A stretch of DNA of 34,514 nt from Pseudomonadota bacterium (GTDB lineage Bacteria; Pseudomonadota; Gammaproteobacteria; Burkholderiales; Ferrovaceae): the NCBI GenBank assembly GCA_028873535.1, contig JAGWIJ010000027.1, positions 1-34,514 on the forward strand. The letters are read 5' to 3'. Every line of letters begins with the position of its first letter. Within the stretch, counting starts at the first letter, position 1. Of this stretch, positions 21,674-31,555 are shown in pieces. The notes under the pieces were generated by a model. It was not told the origin of the DNA. It saw only the letters and a list, made by a program, of their open reading frames with translations, and made no database searches. The position numbers and the translations under genes are program-made.

Positions 21674-23185
21674 ATGCCCGGAATCCAGCAGATCCATGAC
21701 ATCCCCGCCTGCTGGGCGGCCATCCGCCCGGACGCCGTCGCCCTGATCGAGGGCGAGCGCCGCATTTCATGGCGCGAGTTGTGGCAGTCCATCGAGCGCG
21801 CAGCCGCTGCGCTCGACACCGTTGGAGTGCAGCCCGGCGAGCGCCTGGCCATCGTCGGCGAGAACTGCGCCGCCCAGGTGGTGCTGCTGTTCGCGGCCTC
21901 GCTGCGTCAGATCTGGAGCGTGCCGCTCAATGCGCGTCTCACGACGGCGGAAATCGTCGCGCTCTCCACGCATGCCGGCGCGCGCGCGCTGGCCTTCACC
22001 GTGGCCGCTTCGCCGGCCGCCGCCCAACACGCGCGCGTGCTGGCCGCCACCGCCTGGCCGCAGGCCGACGATGGCGGTCTGGCGCTGCTGCTGCCGCCGA
22101 CGCATGCCGGCCAGTCCGTGGAGCCGCTGGCCGACGACCCGGCAGAGCGCATCGCTGCGCTGATCTACACCTCGGGCACCACCGGCCAGCCCAAGGGCGT
22201 GATGCTGCGTCAGCGCAATCTGGTGGCGGTGGCTTCCCTGTCGGCCGCCGTGCGCCACCTGGTGCGCGAGGACGTCGCCTACGGCGTGCTGCCGATGTCG
22301 CATGTGTTCGGCCTGAGTTCGGTGCTGCTGGCCACCCTGCATGCCGGTGCCTGCGTGCATCTGGCGCCACGCTTCAGCGCGCAGCAGGCCTGGGCTGCTT
22401 TGGCGCAGGGGGTGACGGTGCTGCAGGGGGTGCCGACGCTCTATGTGCGTCTGCTCGAAGCCTCGGCGCACGATGCCGCTGCGCGCGCGCCGGCCTTGCG
22501 TTCGCTGTTCAGCGGCGGCGCGCCGCTCGATCCCGCGCTCAAGGGCGCCGTGGAGGCGCGCTTTGCGCTGACCTTGCACAACGGTTACGGCCTGACCGAA
22601 AACGGACCGTCGATCTGCCAGACCCTGCTCGAATCACCGCGCGCTGATGTCGCGGTCGGCCCGCCCTTGCCGGGACTCGAATTGCGCATCCTCGACGAAC
22701 AGGGCAGGGCGGTGGCGGCCGGCAGTCCCGGCCACCTGCAGGTGCGTGGACCGGGCGTGATGGCGGGCTATTTCCGCGCACCGGAGCTCACCGCCGAGGT
22801 GCTGCGCGATGGCTGGCTCGCCACAGGCGACATCGTGCGCCAGGATCCCGACGGTGCCGTGTTCGTGCTCGGACGCAGCAAGGAAATGATCATCCGCTCG
22901 GGCTTCAAGGTTTATCCGCTCGAAGTCGAGGCCGCGCTGCAGCGTCTGCCCGGTGTGCGTCAGGCGGCCGTGCTGGGCGAAGACCTGGGCGCTGGCGATC
23001 AGGCGGTGGTGGCCTTCGTGGAGTGGCAGGCGGGCCAGGCCAGGGATCCGGCCATGCTGCGCCTTGCGCTCCAGCCGCTGCTGGCGCCCTACAAGATCCC
23101 GACGCGCTGGGTCGCGGTCGCGGCATTGCCGGTCTCGGTGGCCGGCAAGATCCTCAAGCAGGAGCTGCGGCGCCTGCTCGGCTGA
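21674..23185 (+). CDS. AMP-forming acyl-CoA synthetase (fatty-acid/aryl-CoA ligase type)
   Basis: A 503-residue member of the ANL superfamily that activates a carboxylic acid as acyl-AMP and transfers it to CoA. The P-loop is LIYTSGTTGQPKGVML. The A5 motif appears as HNGYGLTENG, the A7 aspartate as GWLATGDIVRQDPDG, the hinge as GRSKEMIIRSGFKVYPLEVE, and the catalytic lysine as SVAGKILKQELRRLL. The length is normal. The substrate is unknown; the neighbouring mmsA and fabI do not fix it. The start at ATG 21674 gives MPGIQQIHDIPACW. Confidence 0.9.
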   Translation: MPGIQQIHDIPACWAAIRPDAVALIEGERRISWRELWQSIERAAAALDTVGVQPGERLAIVGENCAAQVVLLFAASLRQIWSVPLNARLTTAEIVALSTHAGARALAFTVAASPAAAQHARVLAATAWPQADDGGLALLLPPTHAGQSVEPLADDPAERIAALIYTSGTTGQPKGVMLRQRNLVAVASLSAAVRHLVREDVAYGVLPMSHVFGLSSVLLATLHAGACVHLAPRFSAQQAWAALAQGVTVLQGVPTLYVRLLEASAHDAAARAPALRSLFSGGAPLDPALKGAVEARFALTLHNGYGLTENGPSICQTLLESPRADVAVGPPLPGLELRILDEQGRAVAAGSPGHLQVRGPGVMAGYFRAPELTAEVLRDGWLATGDIVRQDPDGAVFVLGRSKEMIIRSGFKVYPLEVEAALQRLPGVRQAAVLGEDLGAGDQAVVAFVEWQAGQARDPAMLRLALQPLLAPYKIPTRWVAVAALPVSVAGKILKQELRRLLG

Positions 23186-23200
23186 GGCCGCGAGCGGCCT

Positions 23201-23773
23201 TCAAGCCCTGCCGAACATGTCGGCGAGGTCGAGCGTCAGGCCCACGCTCACGAATGCCAGCGGCTCGCCAGCATTGAAGGCGCGCTTGAGCCAGGTATCG
23301 CCCTGACGCACCCAACTGGTCGCCGTCAAGGCCTTCGGGTCGACCACAACATACTCATCGAGCGCAGGGATGGTCAGATAGTTGCGACGCTTCTCGCCAA
23401 CGTCGTTGTCGGCGGTCGTGGCGGACAGGACTTCGATGATGAGTTTGGGATGAAGATTGGCCCGTTCGTCGGTGTCACGTGGATCGCAGCTGACATGCAC
23501 ATCAGGGTAGTAGTAGCTGTTGGCTGCTTCCAGGCGCACCGCAAAGTCACCCTTGAATACGCCGCAGGCCGTGCCATCGAGGTGCGCCGACAGGCGGTTG
23601 AACAGCGCGCCTGCCACCTGCTCATGGCGACGACCCGCTCCGGCCATGGCGCGAACGTCGCCATCGACAAATTCGTGACGCAGCGTCTGCAGTTGTTCCC
23701 ACTCCAGGAAGGCGTCGATGGTGTGCGCTTGGACGGTCGACATGGTGGCTCGGCTCGCGTGCATGGGTCCCAT
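23201..23773 (-). CDS. Uma2-family (DUF820) putative restriction-endonuclease-fold protein
   Basis: A 190-residue protein of the Uma2 family, which has a PD-(D/E)XK nuclease fold. The conserved elements are LRHEFVDGDVRAM, an early YYYPDVHVSCD (the PD motif) and KLIIEVLSATTADNDVGEKRRNY (the ExK part and tyrosine). ATG 23773 has AAAGGAA about 8 bases upstream, so I prefer it to ATG 23743 (MSTVQAHTID). Biological function is not known; these genes often multiply in genomes and lack partners, and none is seen here. Its A/T-richer upstream region may hint at acquisition. Confidence 0.82.
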   Translation of the reverse strand: MGPMHASRATMSTVQAHTIDAFLEWEQLQTLRHEFVDGDVRAMAGAGRRHEQVAGALFNRLSAHLDGTACGVFKGDFAVRLEAANSYYYPDVHVSCDPRDTDERANLHPKLIIEVLSATTADNDVGEKRRNYLTIPALDEYVVVDPKALTATSWVRQGDTWLKRAFNAGEPLAFVSVGLTLDLADMFGRA

Positions 23774-23839
23774 TCTAGGCTTCCTTTGTGCGTAGCCGAC
23801 ACCTCATGGTGATGCCCGGCATTGCCTTGAGGGGCTCGG

Positions 23840-23863
23840 ATTCCAGGCAAGCTGCCCTGGAAT
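23840..23863. repeat. inverted repeat upstream of ppiD
   Basis: ATTCCAGG-N8-CCTGGAAT is a perfect 8-base inverted repeat about 100 bases before ppiD and 67 bases before the Uma2 gene. It could be an operator or a short hairpin; I recognise no regulator consensus. Confidence 0.45.
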
Positions 23864-23960
23864 TGTGCTCTAATCATGGGTTTACCGGTGGTCCGGCACC
23901 GCGGTCGCGTCCAGCGTCCGGCACCCGGGCGTCCCACACTTCAAGACCACAGACCACGCC

Positions 23961-25910
23961 ATGCTTCTCGAACGTTTCCGCGAACTCTCCCAGGGCCTCG
24001 TTGCCAAGATCCTGCTGGCACTCATCACCGTGCCCTTCGCCCTGTTCGGCGTCGACTATTACTTCCGCAACGGCGGCGGCGGTGACGCCGTTGCGCACGT
24101 CGATGGCACCCCGGTATCGCAGAAGGAATTCAGCGATGCGGTGCGCAACCGCCTGACCGAACTGCGCAACATGCTCGGCCAGAATGCCCCCGATATCGCC
24201 CAGCTCAACAGCCCGCAGCTGCGCCAGGCGGTGTTGAACCAGCTGGTCGACCAGACCGTGGTCGAAACGCGAGCGCATGCCGTCGGTCTGGTGGCGAGCG
24301 ACGCCATGGTGGCCGAACGCATCGGCAGCATGGAGGCCTTCAAGGAGGACGGCAAGTTCTCGCAAAAGCGCTACGAGCAGCTGCTCGCCGCCAATGGCCT
24401 GACCCCCACCGGCTATGAGCGCTCGGTGCGCACCGAGCTTTCGCTGCAGGTGTTCCAGCAGGGCATCCAAGGCAGTGCCGTCGTGCCCCAGGTGGCCGTG
24501 GCAGCCTGGGCACGCCTCAGCAACCAGTCGCGCGAGGTCAGCGTGGCCACCTTCGGTGCCGAAGCCTTCCTGGACAAGGTCAAGGTCGAGGACAAGGATC
24601 TGCACGCCTGGTACGACGCCCACGCGGACAACTACAAGGTACCCGAGCGCGTGCAGCTGCAGTACCTGGTGCTGAACCCGGAGGTGCTGGGCAAGGACAT
24701 CCAGGTCGCCCCGGACGAGATCGCCGCGGCCTACGAACAGCAGTCCAAGGGCGGCCGCTTCAACACCCCGGAAGAGCGGCGTGCCGCGCACATCCTGATT
24801 TCGGTGGCGGCCACCGCGCCCGAAGCCGAGCGCAAGGCTGCCAAGGCCAAGGCCGAACAGGTGCTGGCCGAGGTCAAGGCGCACCCCGACCAGTTCGCCA
24901 GGCTGGCGGAAAAGTATTCGCAGGATCCGGGCTCGGCCAAGCAGGGCGGCGATCTCGGCTTTTTCGGCCGTGGCGCGATGGTCAAGCCGTTCGAGGACGC
25001 GGCCTTCGCGCTCAAGAAGGGCGAGCTGAGCGAAGTCGTGCAGAGCGACTTCGGCTACCACATCATCCGGCTTACCGAGATCAAGGACCAGCACAGCAAG
25101 TCGCTCGAGGAAGCCTCGCCGGAGCTGCTACGCGAGCTGCGCACCCAGAAGGCGGCCAAGAAGTTTGCCGAGGCTGCCGATTCCTTCAGCAACCTGGTGT
25201 TCGAGCAGTCGGGCTCGCTCAAGCCCGCTGCTGATGCGCTCAAGCTCGAGATCCAGCAGTCAGGCTGGATCTCGCGCACCGGCGCCGGTGCCGACTCGGT
25301 GTTGGCCAATCCCAAGGTGCTGCAGGCAGCATTCGCCTCCGATGTGGTGCGCGACAAGCGCAACACTGCGGCGATCGAGGCCGGCCCCAACGTGCTGGTG
25401 GCCGCGCGCGCGACCGCCTATGAGGCTGCGGTGCCCAAGCCCTTCGCCGAAGTGGCCGACAGCATCCGCCAGCAGCTGGTGCGCACCCAGGCGGCTCAGC
25501 TGGCCGTCAAGGCCGGCCAGGACGCGCTGGCCGCACTGCAGGCCGGCAAGCCGGTGGCCGGACTGAGTTTCGGCGAGGCCAAGAGCGCCACGCGTGCCAC
25601 CGCGGCGGCGGCAGCGCTGCCGCCAGCCCTGGTCGATCCGGCCTTCAAGGCGCCGACGGCAGCGCTGCCGGCCTATGCGGGCGCCGAGTTGTCCGGCAAT
25701 GGCTACGGCATCGTGCGCATCAGCAAGGTAGAGGACGGCAAGGCCGATGACGAAGCCACGCGCAAGCAGGCCGAGCAGACCCTGCGGCGCAGCCTGGAAC
25801 AGGGTGAACTCAATGCGGTGCTGGCCAGCCTGCGCAAGTCGGCCAGCATCAGCATCAGCAAGACGGCGCTGGGCCAGACCACGGCGCAGCCGGGCGGCGG
25901 CGACCAGTAA
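23961..25910 (+). CDS. ppiD: PpiD, membrane-anchored periplasmic peptidyl-prolyl isomerase/chaperone
   Basis: A 649-residue chaperone attached to the SecYEG exit site that helps newly exported proteins fold. The N-terminus [34 protein letters not shown] is the single membrane anchor. A SurA_N-like chaperone region follows ([22 protein letters not shown]), then a parvulin domain ([48 protein letters not shown], and [11 protein letters not shown]) at about residues 270-375. The C-terminal region is Ala-rich with coiled-coil character. The length is close to E. coli PpiD (623). Confidence 0.94.
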   Translation: MLLERFRELSQGLVAKILLALITVPFALFGVDYYFRNGGGGDAVAHVDGTPVSQKEFSDAVRNRLTELRNMLGQNAPDIAQLNSPQLRQAVLNQLVDQTVVETRAHAVGLVASDAMVAERIGSMEAFKEDGKFSQKRYEQLLAANGLTPTGYERSVRTELSLQVFQQGIQGSAVVPQVAVAAWARLSNQSREVSVATFGAEAFLDKVKVEDKDLHAWYDAHADNYKVPERVQLQYLVLNPEVLGKDIQVAPDEIAAAYEQQSKGGRFNTPEERRAAHILISVAATAPEAERKAAKAKAEQVLAEVKAHPDQFARLAEKYSQDPGSAKQGGDLGFFGRGAMVKPFEDAAFALKKGELSEVVQSDFGYHIIRLTEIKDQHSKSLEEASPELLRELRTQKAAKKFAEAADSFSNLVFEQSGSLKPAADALKLEIQQSGWISRTGAGADSVLANPKVLQAAFASDVVRDKRNTAAIEAGPNVLVAARATAYEAAVPKPFAEVADSIRQQLVRTQAAQLAVKAGQDALAALQAGKPVAGLSFGEAKSATRATAAAAALPPALVDPAFKAPTAALPAYAGAELSGNGYGIVRISKVEDGKADDEATRKQAEQTLRRSLEQGELNAVLASLRKSASISISKTALGQTTAQPGGGDQ

Positions 25911-25954
25911 CAGGCAGCCCGCCGGCCGGGCCGCCAGGGCCTGCGCACCATGAA

Positions 25955-25979
25955 AAACGCCGGCCCTGGGCCGGCGTTT
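25955..25979. terminator. bidirectional terminator between ppiD and fabI
   Basis: AAACGCCGGCC (25955-25965) pairs with GGCCGGCGTTT (25969-25979) around the loop CTG. The stem has A residues on one side and T residues on the other, so it can work on both strands. It sits between the convergent ppiD and fabI stops. Confidence 0.8.
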
Positions 25980-26015
25980 CCGTTTCGACGCGCAGGCCTT
26001 GCCGCGCGCTTCCGC

Positions 26016-26801
26016 TTACTCCTTCATGCCGCCCACGGTGCTGAAAAAACCACCGTCGACGTGCAGGATCTCGGCGCTGATGCCGCTGGCCAGATCGCTG
26101 GCCAGGAAGGCCGCCGCATTGCCCACTTCCTCGATGGTGACATTGCGGCGCGTCGGCGCATTCTGCTCGACGAAATTCAGGATCTTGTTGATGCCGCCGA
26201 TGCCGGCCGCCGCCAGGGTCTTGATCGGGCCGGCCGAGATGCCGTTGATGCGGATACCGCGCGGACCCAGGCTTTGCGCCAGATAGCGCACATTGGCCTC
26301 GAGGCTGGCCTTGGCCAGTCCCATCACGTTGTAGTTGGGAATCGAGCGCTCCGCGCCCAGGTAGGACAGCGTCAGCACCGAAGCCTGGCGTCCCTCCATC
26401 ATGGCGAGGCCGCCCTTGCACAGCGCTGCCAGGCTGTAGGAGCTCACGTCGTGCGCAATGCGGAAGGCCTCGCGCGTGACCACGTCCAGGTAGTCGCCCG
26501 ACAAGGCCTCGCGCGGCGCAAAGGCGATCGAATGCACGATGCCGTCCAGGCCATCCCAGGTCTTGCCCAGCGCCGCGAAGGTCTGGGCGATCTCGTCGTC
26601 GCTGGCAACGTCGCAGGCCAGCACGTTTGCCGAATCGAACTCGGCCGCCAGCTTGATCACGCGCTCGCGCACCGCCTCGCCCTGGTAGGTGAAGGCAAGC
26701 TGCGCGCCCTCGCGGTGCATCGCCTGCGCGATGCCATAGGCAATGGAACGATTGCTGAGCATTCCGGCGATCAGGATCTTCTTACCCTGCAGCATGGCCA
26801 T
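26016..26801 (-). CDS. fabI: FabI, NADH-dependent enoyl-ACP reductase
   Basis: Last reductive step of fatty-acid elongation. It has 261 residues in the short-chain dehydrogenase fold. The cofactor site is [28 protein letters not shown], with CDVASDDEI and [14 protein letters not shown]. The catalytic Tyr and Lys are in [28 protein letters not shown], the Y-x6-K pattern of FabI. The C-terminus [15 protein letters not shown] is typical. The frame opens at 26846, but the ATG at 26801 has GGAG about 8 bases upstream and gives the length of E. coli FabI. It lies 84 bases downstream of msrA on the same strand. Confidence 0.94.
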   Translation of the reverse strand: MAMLQGKKILIAGMLSNRSIAYGIAQAMHREGAQLAFTYQGEAVRERVIKLAAEFDSANVLACDVASDDEIAQTFAALGKTWDGLDGIVHSIAFAPREALSGDYLDVVTREAFRIAHDVSSYSLAALCKGGLAMMEGRQASVLTLSYLGAERSIPNYNVMGLAKASLEANVRYLAQSLGPRGIRINGISAGPIKTLAAAGIGGINKILNFVEQNAPTRRNVTIEEVGNAAAFLASDLASGISAEILHVDGGFFSTVGGMKE

Positions 26802-26885
26802 GTGCATTCTCCGTCGGCGCCGTGGGCGCGTGGTCCAAACCCGCAATCATAACCGATGCCGGGGCGCGTCTGGCCAGCCAGCCGT

Positions 26886-27437
26886 TCAGGCCTGCGGATC
26901 CTTGAGCAGCGCCGCGAAGCGCGCGCGCAGCTTCTGCACCTTGGGGTCGATCACATGGGCGCAGTAGGGTTCGTGTCCATGGGTCTCGAAATAGCGCTGG
27001 TGATAATCCTCGGCGGGCCAGAACGTGGCCATCGGCTCCAGCCGGGTCACGAAGCGCTTGGCCCACAGGCCGGCGTCTTCCAGCGCAGCGATGTTGGCGG
27101 CCAGAGCGGCGCGGTCGGTTTCGTCGGCATAGAAGATCACCGAGCGGTACTGCGGGCCGACGTCGTTGCCCTGGCGGTTGAAGGAGGTCGGGTCGTGGAA
27201 GGTGAAGAACAGTTCGAGCAGGGTGTCGCGGCTGATCACGTTGGCGTCGAAGCGCAGCCGCAGCACTTCGGCGTGGCCGGTGGTGCCTTCGCACACCTGG
27301 CGATAGTCAGGATGGTCGACATGGCCGCCGCAATAGCCCGACTCGACCGAGACCACGCCGCGCAGGCGATGGAAGATCGGGTCCAGGCACCAGAAGCAGC
27401 CGCCGCCCAGGATCAGTTCCTTGATGTTCGTATCCAT
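26886..27437 (-). CDS. msrA: MsrA, peptide methionine (S)-S-oxide reductase
   Basis: Repairs methionine-S-sulfoxide in proteins. It has 183 residues; the catalytic motif GGGCFWCLDPIF at residues 11-22 has Cys 14 as the sulfenic-acid-forming residue. YCGGHVDHPDYRQVCEGTTGHAEVLRLRFD and FTFHDPTSFNRQGNDVGPQYRSVIF complete the family pattern. I choose ATG 27437, with AAGGAG 9 bases upstream. The frame is open to 27464 without a good ribosome site. It has no signal peptide, so it is cytoplasmic. Confidence 0.95.
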   Translation of the reverse strand: MDTNIKELILGGGCFWCLDPIFHRLRGVVSVESGYCGGHVDHPDYRQVCEGTTGHAEVLRLRFDANVISRDTLLELFFTFHDPTSFNRQGNDVGPQYRSVIFYADETDRAALAANIAALEDAGLWAKRFVTRLEPMATFWPAEDYHQRYFETHGHEPYCAHVIDPKVQKLRARFAALLKDPQA

Positions 27438-27541
27438 CCCTGCATTCTCCTTGTGGATCGGCATTCCGCCGTGCCCCTCATAGTAGGATCAGCCGGTCCG
27501 CGCCTCGCAGGCGCACTGCTGCCGACTGGAGTCCCGCCAAC

Positions 27542-28063
27542 ATGTCCTTCATCCTCAGAGCCGCCCGCATCGGCGACGTTCCGCGCATCCACGAACTGAT
27601 CCTGGCGCTGGCGGAATTCGAACAGCTGCGCCACCTGGTGGTGGCCAGCGACACCGACCTCGCACGTGCGCTGTTCGGACCGCATGCCCGGGTCGAGGCC
27701 CTGGTTGCCGAACTCGACCACGAGCAGGCGCAGGCAGGCCAGATTGTGGCGTTCGGCCTCTACTACCACAACTACTCGACCTTTCTGGGGCGCCAGGGAT
27801 TGTATCTGGAAGACCTGTTTGTCGATCCCGACTGGCGTCGGCGCGGCATCGCGCGCACCATGCTGCAGCGGCTGGCGGCACTGGCGCTGGAGCGCAGCTG
27901 TGGCCGCTTCGACTGGGCCGTGCTGGACTGGAACCAGAATGCCATCCGTTTCTACGAGCGGCTGGGCGCCACGGTGCTGCCGGACTGGCGCCTGGTGCGC
28001 GTGGCCGGCGCAGCGCTGCATGCCCTGGCGCAGGTGCCCGGCAGCGCACAGCCAGACGTCTGA
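27542..28063 (+). CDS. GNAT-family N-acetyltransferase
   Basis: A 173-residue GNAT protein similar in layout to the spermidine/diamine acetyltransferase (SAT) group. It starts FILRAARIGDVPRIHELILALAEFEQL. The acetyl-CoA loop is EDLFVDPDWRRRGIARTMLQRLAALA, and VLDWNQNAIRFYERLGA is the typical C-terminal part (WN-x-A-I-x-F-Y-x-x-x-G-A). YYHNYSTFLGRQGLYLEDLFV is strongly SAT-like. The substrate may be a diamine or thialysine; this is not proven. It is divergent from msrA. Confidence 0.9.
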   Translation: MSFILRAARIGDVPRIHELILALAEFEQLRHLVVASDTDLARALFGPHARVEALVAELDHEQAQAGQIVAFGLYYHNYSTFLGRQGLYLEDLFVDPDWRRRGIARTMLQRLAALALERSCGRFDWAVLDWNQNAIRFYERLGATVLPDWRLVRVAGAALHALAQVPGSAQPDV

Positions 28064-28070
28064 ATGCAGG

Positions 28071-28098
28071 GCGCCCGTGGCCCGAAGGCTGCGGGCGC
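28071..28098. terminator. possible hairpin between the convergent GNAT and mltD genes
   Basis: GCGCCCG (28071-28077) pairs with CGGGCGC (28092-28098) across a 14-base loop. No T tract is seen, so support is weak. Confidence 0.3.
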
Positions 28099-28104
28099 GT
28101 GCGC

Positions 28105-29883
28105 TCAGTGCTTGCGCTTTGCCTTGCTGTCGTGGCCCTGGGTGGCGTGCTTGTCGGAATGCGGGGCTGGCGCGCCCTTGCCGTGCTGGCCGGCAGTGTG
28201 ACGGTGGCCCTTGGCATGGCGGCCGTGGCGGCTTTGCGTGACCTCGACCAGGCTGCTCTCGAACGGACCGTTGGCCGCATCGCCGGCCGCCGCGCCAAGC
28301 GTGGTGCTGCGCACCACGGTGGCATCAGCCAGACCCGACTTGAGCTCGGGCTCGCCCACTTCGCCGGTGCGGTGCATGACCAGCAATTGGCCCATGCGTG
28401 CGCCCTGGCTGCGTGGAATGCGGTTCCAGGTGCGCAGGCTGGCCACGCCCACGTTGTAGCGCCGCGCAATGCTGGCCAGGCTTTCGCCGCGCCGCACGCG
28501 ATGGCTGAAGGTGACGGTTTCCATCGGCGGCGCGATCTCGGCTTCGCTGGCGCCGCTGTCGGCCAGCGCGTCGAGATCGCCCTCGGCTGCCATGGCGTCG
28601 CGCACGAGCACTGTGCCACCGCCGGCCACCCGGCGGTGTGCGGCGATGCCGTTGACGCGTTTGAATTCGTCGCTGCTCATGCCGAAGCGGCTGGCCACGC
28701 TGGCGTAGCTTTCACCACGCCGCAGGCGGTGCGGCCGCCACGACACCAGATGGGCGTCCGGGTCGTTCAGGCGGGCCGTGAACACTTCGGCGACCGCGGT
28801 CGGCACCAGGATGTTCTGCTCGCCCTGGGCCAGGATCAGGGGGCGGTTGTAGCCGGGGTTGAGGGCCAGGAATTCGCTCTCGGGGATGCCGGCCAGGCGT
28901 GCCGCAACGGCCAGGTCGACGTGGCGCGAGGTGGTCACCACCGTGAAGTAGGGGCGATCGGGAATGCTGAGCAGACTCAGGCCGTGCGCTTCCGGGTCAT
29001 TCACGATTTCGCGCGCAGCCAGCAGCTTGGGTACGTAGTTACGCGTCTCTTCCGGCAGCTGCAGGCTGGCGTAGTCGGTCGGCCGGCCGGCGCGCTGGTT
29101 GCGCTCGATGGCATGCGCCACCGCGCCTTCGCCGCAGTTGTAGGCGGCCAGGGCCAGATCCCAGGCACCGAACTGGGCGTGCAGCTTCTGCAGGTAGTCG
29201 AGCGCACCGTTGGTGGCGGCGACCACGTCGCGGCGGCCGTCGTACCACCAGTTCTGGCGCAGGCCGTAGAGCTTGCCGGTGGCGGGCATGAACTGCCACA
29301 TGCCCGCTGCCTTGGCCGAGGACAGTGCGCGCGGGTCGAAGGCGCTTTCGACGATCGGCAGCAGGGCGATCTCGCCCGGCATGCCGCGCTTCTCGACTTC
29401 ATCGACAATGAAATACAGGTAGCGCCGGCTGCGTTCGGTGAGGCGCGTCACGTATTCGCGGTGATTCTCGAACCACTCGGTCGCGCGCGTCACGCGCGTG
29501 TCGTCGCCGGCGCTCATGCGGAAATTGTCGCGGATGCGGTCCCACAGGTCCGCATAGGCGTCGCCGTTGTCGCCAACGGGCAGCGGTTCGGCCAGGGTGT
29601 TGTCGAGCGGACGGCTGCCCCCATCACTGCGCAGCACGGTGTCCGGCGGCAGCAGATCGCGTCGCAGGTCGATGCCCTGAGGCTCGGCAGCGTCGCTCGC
29701 CGAACTGCCGGCGTCGGCCAGCGCACCGGGAGCGCCGGCGCCGTCGATGGGCGAGGGCGCGAAGCCGCTATTGACCGAATGGAGGATGCTACCGTCGTCG
29801 GGCGCCCCGAACGAACCGGCCTGGCTCGCCGCCGGGAACAGTGCAAGGCTGGCGAGCGCTATCAGAAATCGGGCTTTAGTCAT
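28105..29883 (-). CDS. mltD: MltD-like membrane-bound lytic transglycosylase with LysM domains and His-rich tail
   Basis: A 592-residue peptidoglycan-cleaving enzyme. A signal peptide ends near PAASQAG, with no lipobox. The SLT domain spans about residues 165-330: RRYLYFIVDEVEKRGMPGEIALLPIVESAFDPRA (catalytic Glu in VES), SSAKAAGMWQFMPATGKLYGL, and LALAAYNCGEGAVAHAI. Two LysM-like repeats follow (HRLRRGESYASVASRFGMS and HRVRRGESLASIARRYNVG). The last 45 residues are His, Lys and Gly rich (HGRHAKGHRHTAGQHGKG, then SDKHATQGHDSKAKRKH), unlike usual MltD. It lies downstream of gloB on the same strand with 74 bases between. Confidence 0.92.
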   Translation of the reverse strand: MTKARFLIALASLALFPAASQAGSFGAPDDGSILHSVNSGFAPSPIDGAGAPGALADAGSSASDAAEPQGIDLRRDLLPPDTVLRSDGGSRPLDNTLAEPLPVGDNGDAYADLWDRIRDNFRMSAGDDTRVTRATEWFENHREYVTRLTERSRRYLYFIVDEVEKRGMPGEIALLPIVESAFDPRALSSAKAAGMWQFMPATGKLYGLRQNWWYDGRRDVVAATNGALDYLQKLHAQFGAWDLALAAYNCGEGAVAHAIERNQRAGRPTDYASLQLPEETRNYVPKLLAAREIVNDPEAHGLSLLSIPDRPYFTVVTTSRHVDLAVAARLAGIPESEFLALNPGYNRPLILAQGEQNILVPTAVAEVFTARLNDPDAHLVSWRPHRLRRGESYASVASRFGMSSDEFKRVNGIAAHRRVAGGGTVLVRDAMAAEGDLDALADSGASEAEIAPPMETVTFSHRVRRGESLASIARRYNVGVASLRTWNRIPRSQGARMGQLLVMHRTGEVGEPELKSGLADATVVRSTTLGAAAGDAANGPFESSLVEVTQSRHGRHAKGHRHTAGQHGKGAPAPHSDKHATQGHDSKAKRKH

Positions 29884-29957
29884 TCATTCTTATCGAATTT
29901 TGCCGGTGCCGGCATAGTAACCGCCGCGACCGGGAGGGTCAAGGCGCAAGTGCCGGA

Positions 29958-30770
29958 TCAGGCTCGGAATTCGTTCTTCCAGCGGCGCAGCGCCGTGAAC
30001 ACCGCGAGCTCGTCGGGCAGGCTGCTGCCGGCCCACTGTTCGGCACTGGCATGCAGCGCGGATGCATCGGCGCGCAGGAAGGGGTTGGTGGCGCGTTCCT
30101 CCGACAGCAGCGCCGGCACCGTGGCCAGGCCCTCGGCACGACGCGCACGCTCGCGGGCGCCGCGCGCCTGCAGGGCCGGATTGGCGCTGTCGACGTGCAG
30201 CGCGAAGGCCAGATTGGACAGCGTGTATTCGTGTGCACAGTGCACCCAGCGCTCGCCCGGCAGGCCGGCCAGACGTTGCAGGGAGTGCAGCATCTGTTGC
30301 GGAGTGCCTTCGAACAGGCGTCCGCAACCGAGTGCGAACAGGGTATCGCCACAGAAAATGCGGTCCTGCCACAGGTAGGCCAGATGGCCGGCGGTATGGC
30401 CGGGGACCGCCACCACCTCGAAGCGGCCGGGCGCCAGCATCAGCACTTCGCCGTCGTACGCCGCCAGGGTACGGCCGGGAATCGGCTCGTCAGCCGGACC
30501 GTACACCGGGCACGCGCCGAAGGCCTGCAACAGGCCGGCCACGCCGCCCACGTGGTCGGCGTGATGATGGGTGCACACGATGGCCGTCAGCGCCAGACCG
30601 CGCTGGCGCAGGAAGGCGATCAGGGGCGCGGCATCGCCGGGATCGATCACCACGGCGCAGCTGGCGTCATGGACCACCCACAGGTAGTTGTCCTGGAAGG
30701 CCGGCACGCCGCTGACCTGCCAGCCGTCGGCGGCATCCAGCGTGAAGGGGGGAGCGGACACGGGATTCAT
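29958..30770 (-). CDS. gloB: GloB, hydroxyacylglutathione hydrolase (glyoxalase II)
   Basis: Hydrolyses S-lactoylglutathione to lactate and glutathione in methylglyoxal detoxification. The 270-residue MBL-fold protein has the THHHADHVGG metal motif, VPGHTAGHLAYLW, FCGDTLFALGCGRLFEGTPQQM and HCAHEYTLSNLAFALHV, and the C-terminal glutathione-binding domain ending in RWKNEFRA. The start at ATG 30770 gives MNPVSAPPFTLDAADGWQV. It is divergent from the yafS-like gene, 54 bases away, as in E. coli. Confidence 0.95.
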   Translation of the reverse strand: MNPVSAPPFTLDAADGWQVSGVPAFQDNYLWVVHDASCAVVIDPGDAAPLIAFLRQRGLALTAIVCTHHHADHVGGVAGLLQAFGACPVYGPADEPIPGRTLAAYDGEVLMLAPGRFEVVAVPGHTAGHLAYLWQDRIFCGDTLFALGCGRLFEGTPQQMLHSLQRLAGLPGERWVHCAHEYTLSNLAFALHVDSANPALQARGARERARRAEGLATVPALLSEERATNPFLRADASALHASAEQWAGSSLPDELAVFTALRRWKNEFRA

Positions 30771-30824
30771 GGCCGCAAGCCTAGCAGGAATTCCGGCGCT
30801 GCCGGGTTCGGATACACTGTTCCC

Positions 30825-31544
30825 ATGAATCATCCTTCGCTCACCGACTGGTTCCGCACGCCGCTGGGCCGGGCCGTGCTGGCACGCGAGCAGCAGGTGC
30901 TGGACGAGGTTCTGGCCGACATCTTCGGCTACTACGCGCTGCAGATCGGCCTGCCATCGCTGCCCCTGTTGCGCGCCAGCCGCATCACCTGCTGCCTGAC
31001 GGCGGGTGCCTATCCACCGGCCCAGGTGCTGGCGCTGGGGCATGAGCTGCCCTTCGCCAGCCAGTCGATCGATCTGGTGCTGCTGCCGCATGTGCTGGAG
31101 TTCGCCGAAGGGCCGCATGCCATCCTGCGCGAAGTCGACCGCGTGCTGGTGCCCGAAGGCCGCATGGTGCTGACCGGTTTCAATCCCTGGAGCCTGTGGG
31201 GTCTGCGTCAGGCGCTGGACTGGTCGCGCGAGGAGCACCCTTGGGATGGCAGTTTCATCTCGCTGCCACGCATGAAGGACTGGCTCGCGCTGCTGGGCAT
31301 GGAGGTGAGTGCCGGACGGCTGTGGCATTATGGCCTCCCCGTGCAGAGCCAGGCCTGGCGTGAACGGCTGGGTTTCCTTGAGCCGGCAGGTGATCGCTGG
31401 TGGGGCGTGGCCGGTGGCGTCTACATGCTGGAGGCCATCAAGCGCGTCAGCGGAGCACGGCTGGTCACCCCGCGCTGGCAGACTGCGCCGCGCACGCGCG
31501 CCATTGCGGCGACGGCGCGTGTGGCACGCACCGCCAGGGACTGA
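30825..31544 (+). CDS. YafS-like SAM-dependent methyltransferase
   Basis: A 239-residue class I methyltransferase-fold protein. It begins [44 protein letters not shown], the typical YafS N-terminus. It has [55 protein letters not shown] in the middle. The classical glycine-rich SAM motif is not evident, as in other YafS proteins. The position between gloB and rnhA matches the E. coli locus. Function unknown. Confidence 0.88.
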   Translation: MNHPSLTDWFRTPLGRAVLAREQQVLDEVLADIFGYYALQIGLPSLPLLRASRITCCLTAGAYPPAQVLALGHELPFASQSIDLVLLPHVLEFAEGPHAILREVDRVLVPEGRMVLTGFNPWSLWGLRQALDWSREEHPWDGSFISLPRMKDWLALLGMEVSAGRLWHYGLPVQSQAWRERLGFLEPAGDRWWGVAGGVYMLEAIKRVSGARLVTPRWQTAPRTRAIAATARVARTARD

Positions 31545-31555
31545 CAGAGGAAGAC

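Noticed and set aside
28099-30378. 759-codon open frame opposite mltD and gloB
   Set aside because: Covers two well-identified minus-strand genes and the gap between them; no domain visible.
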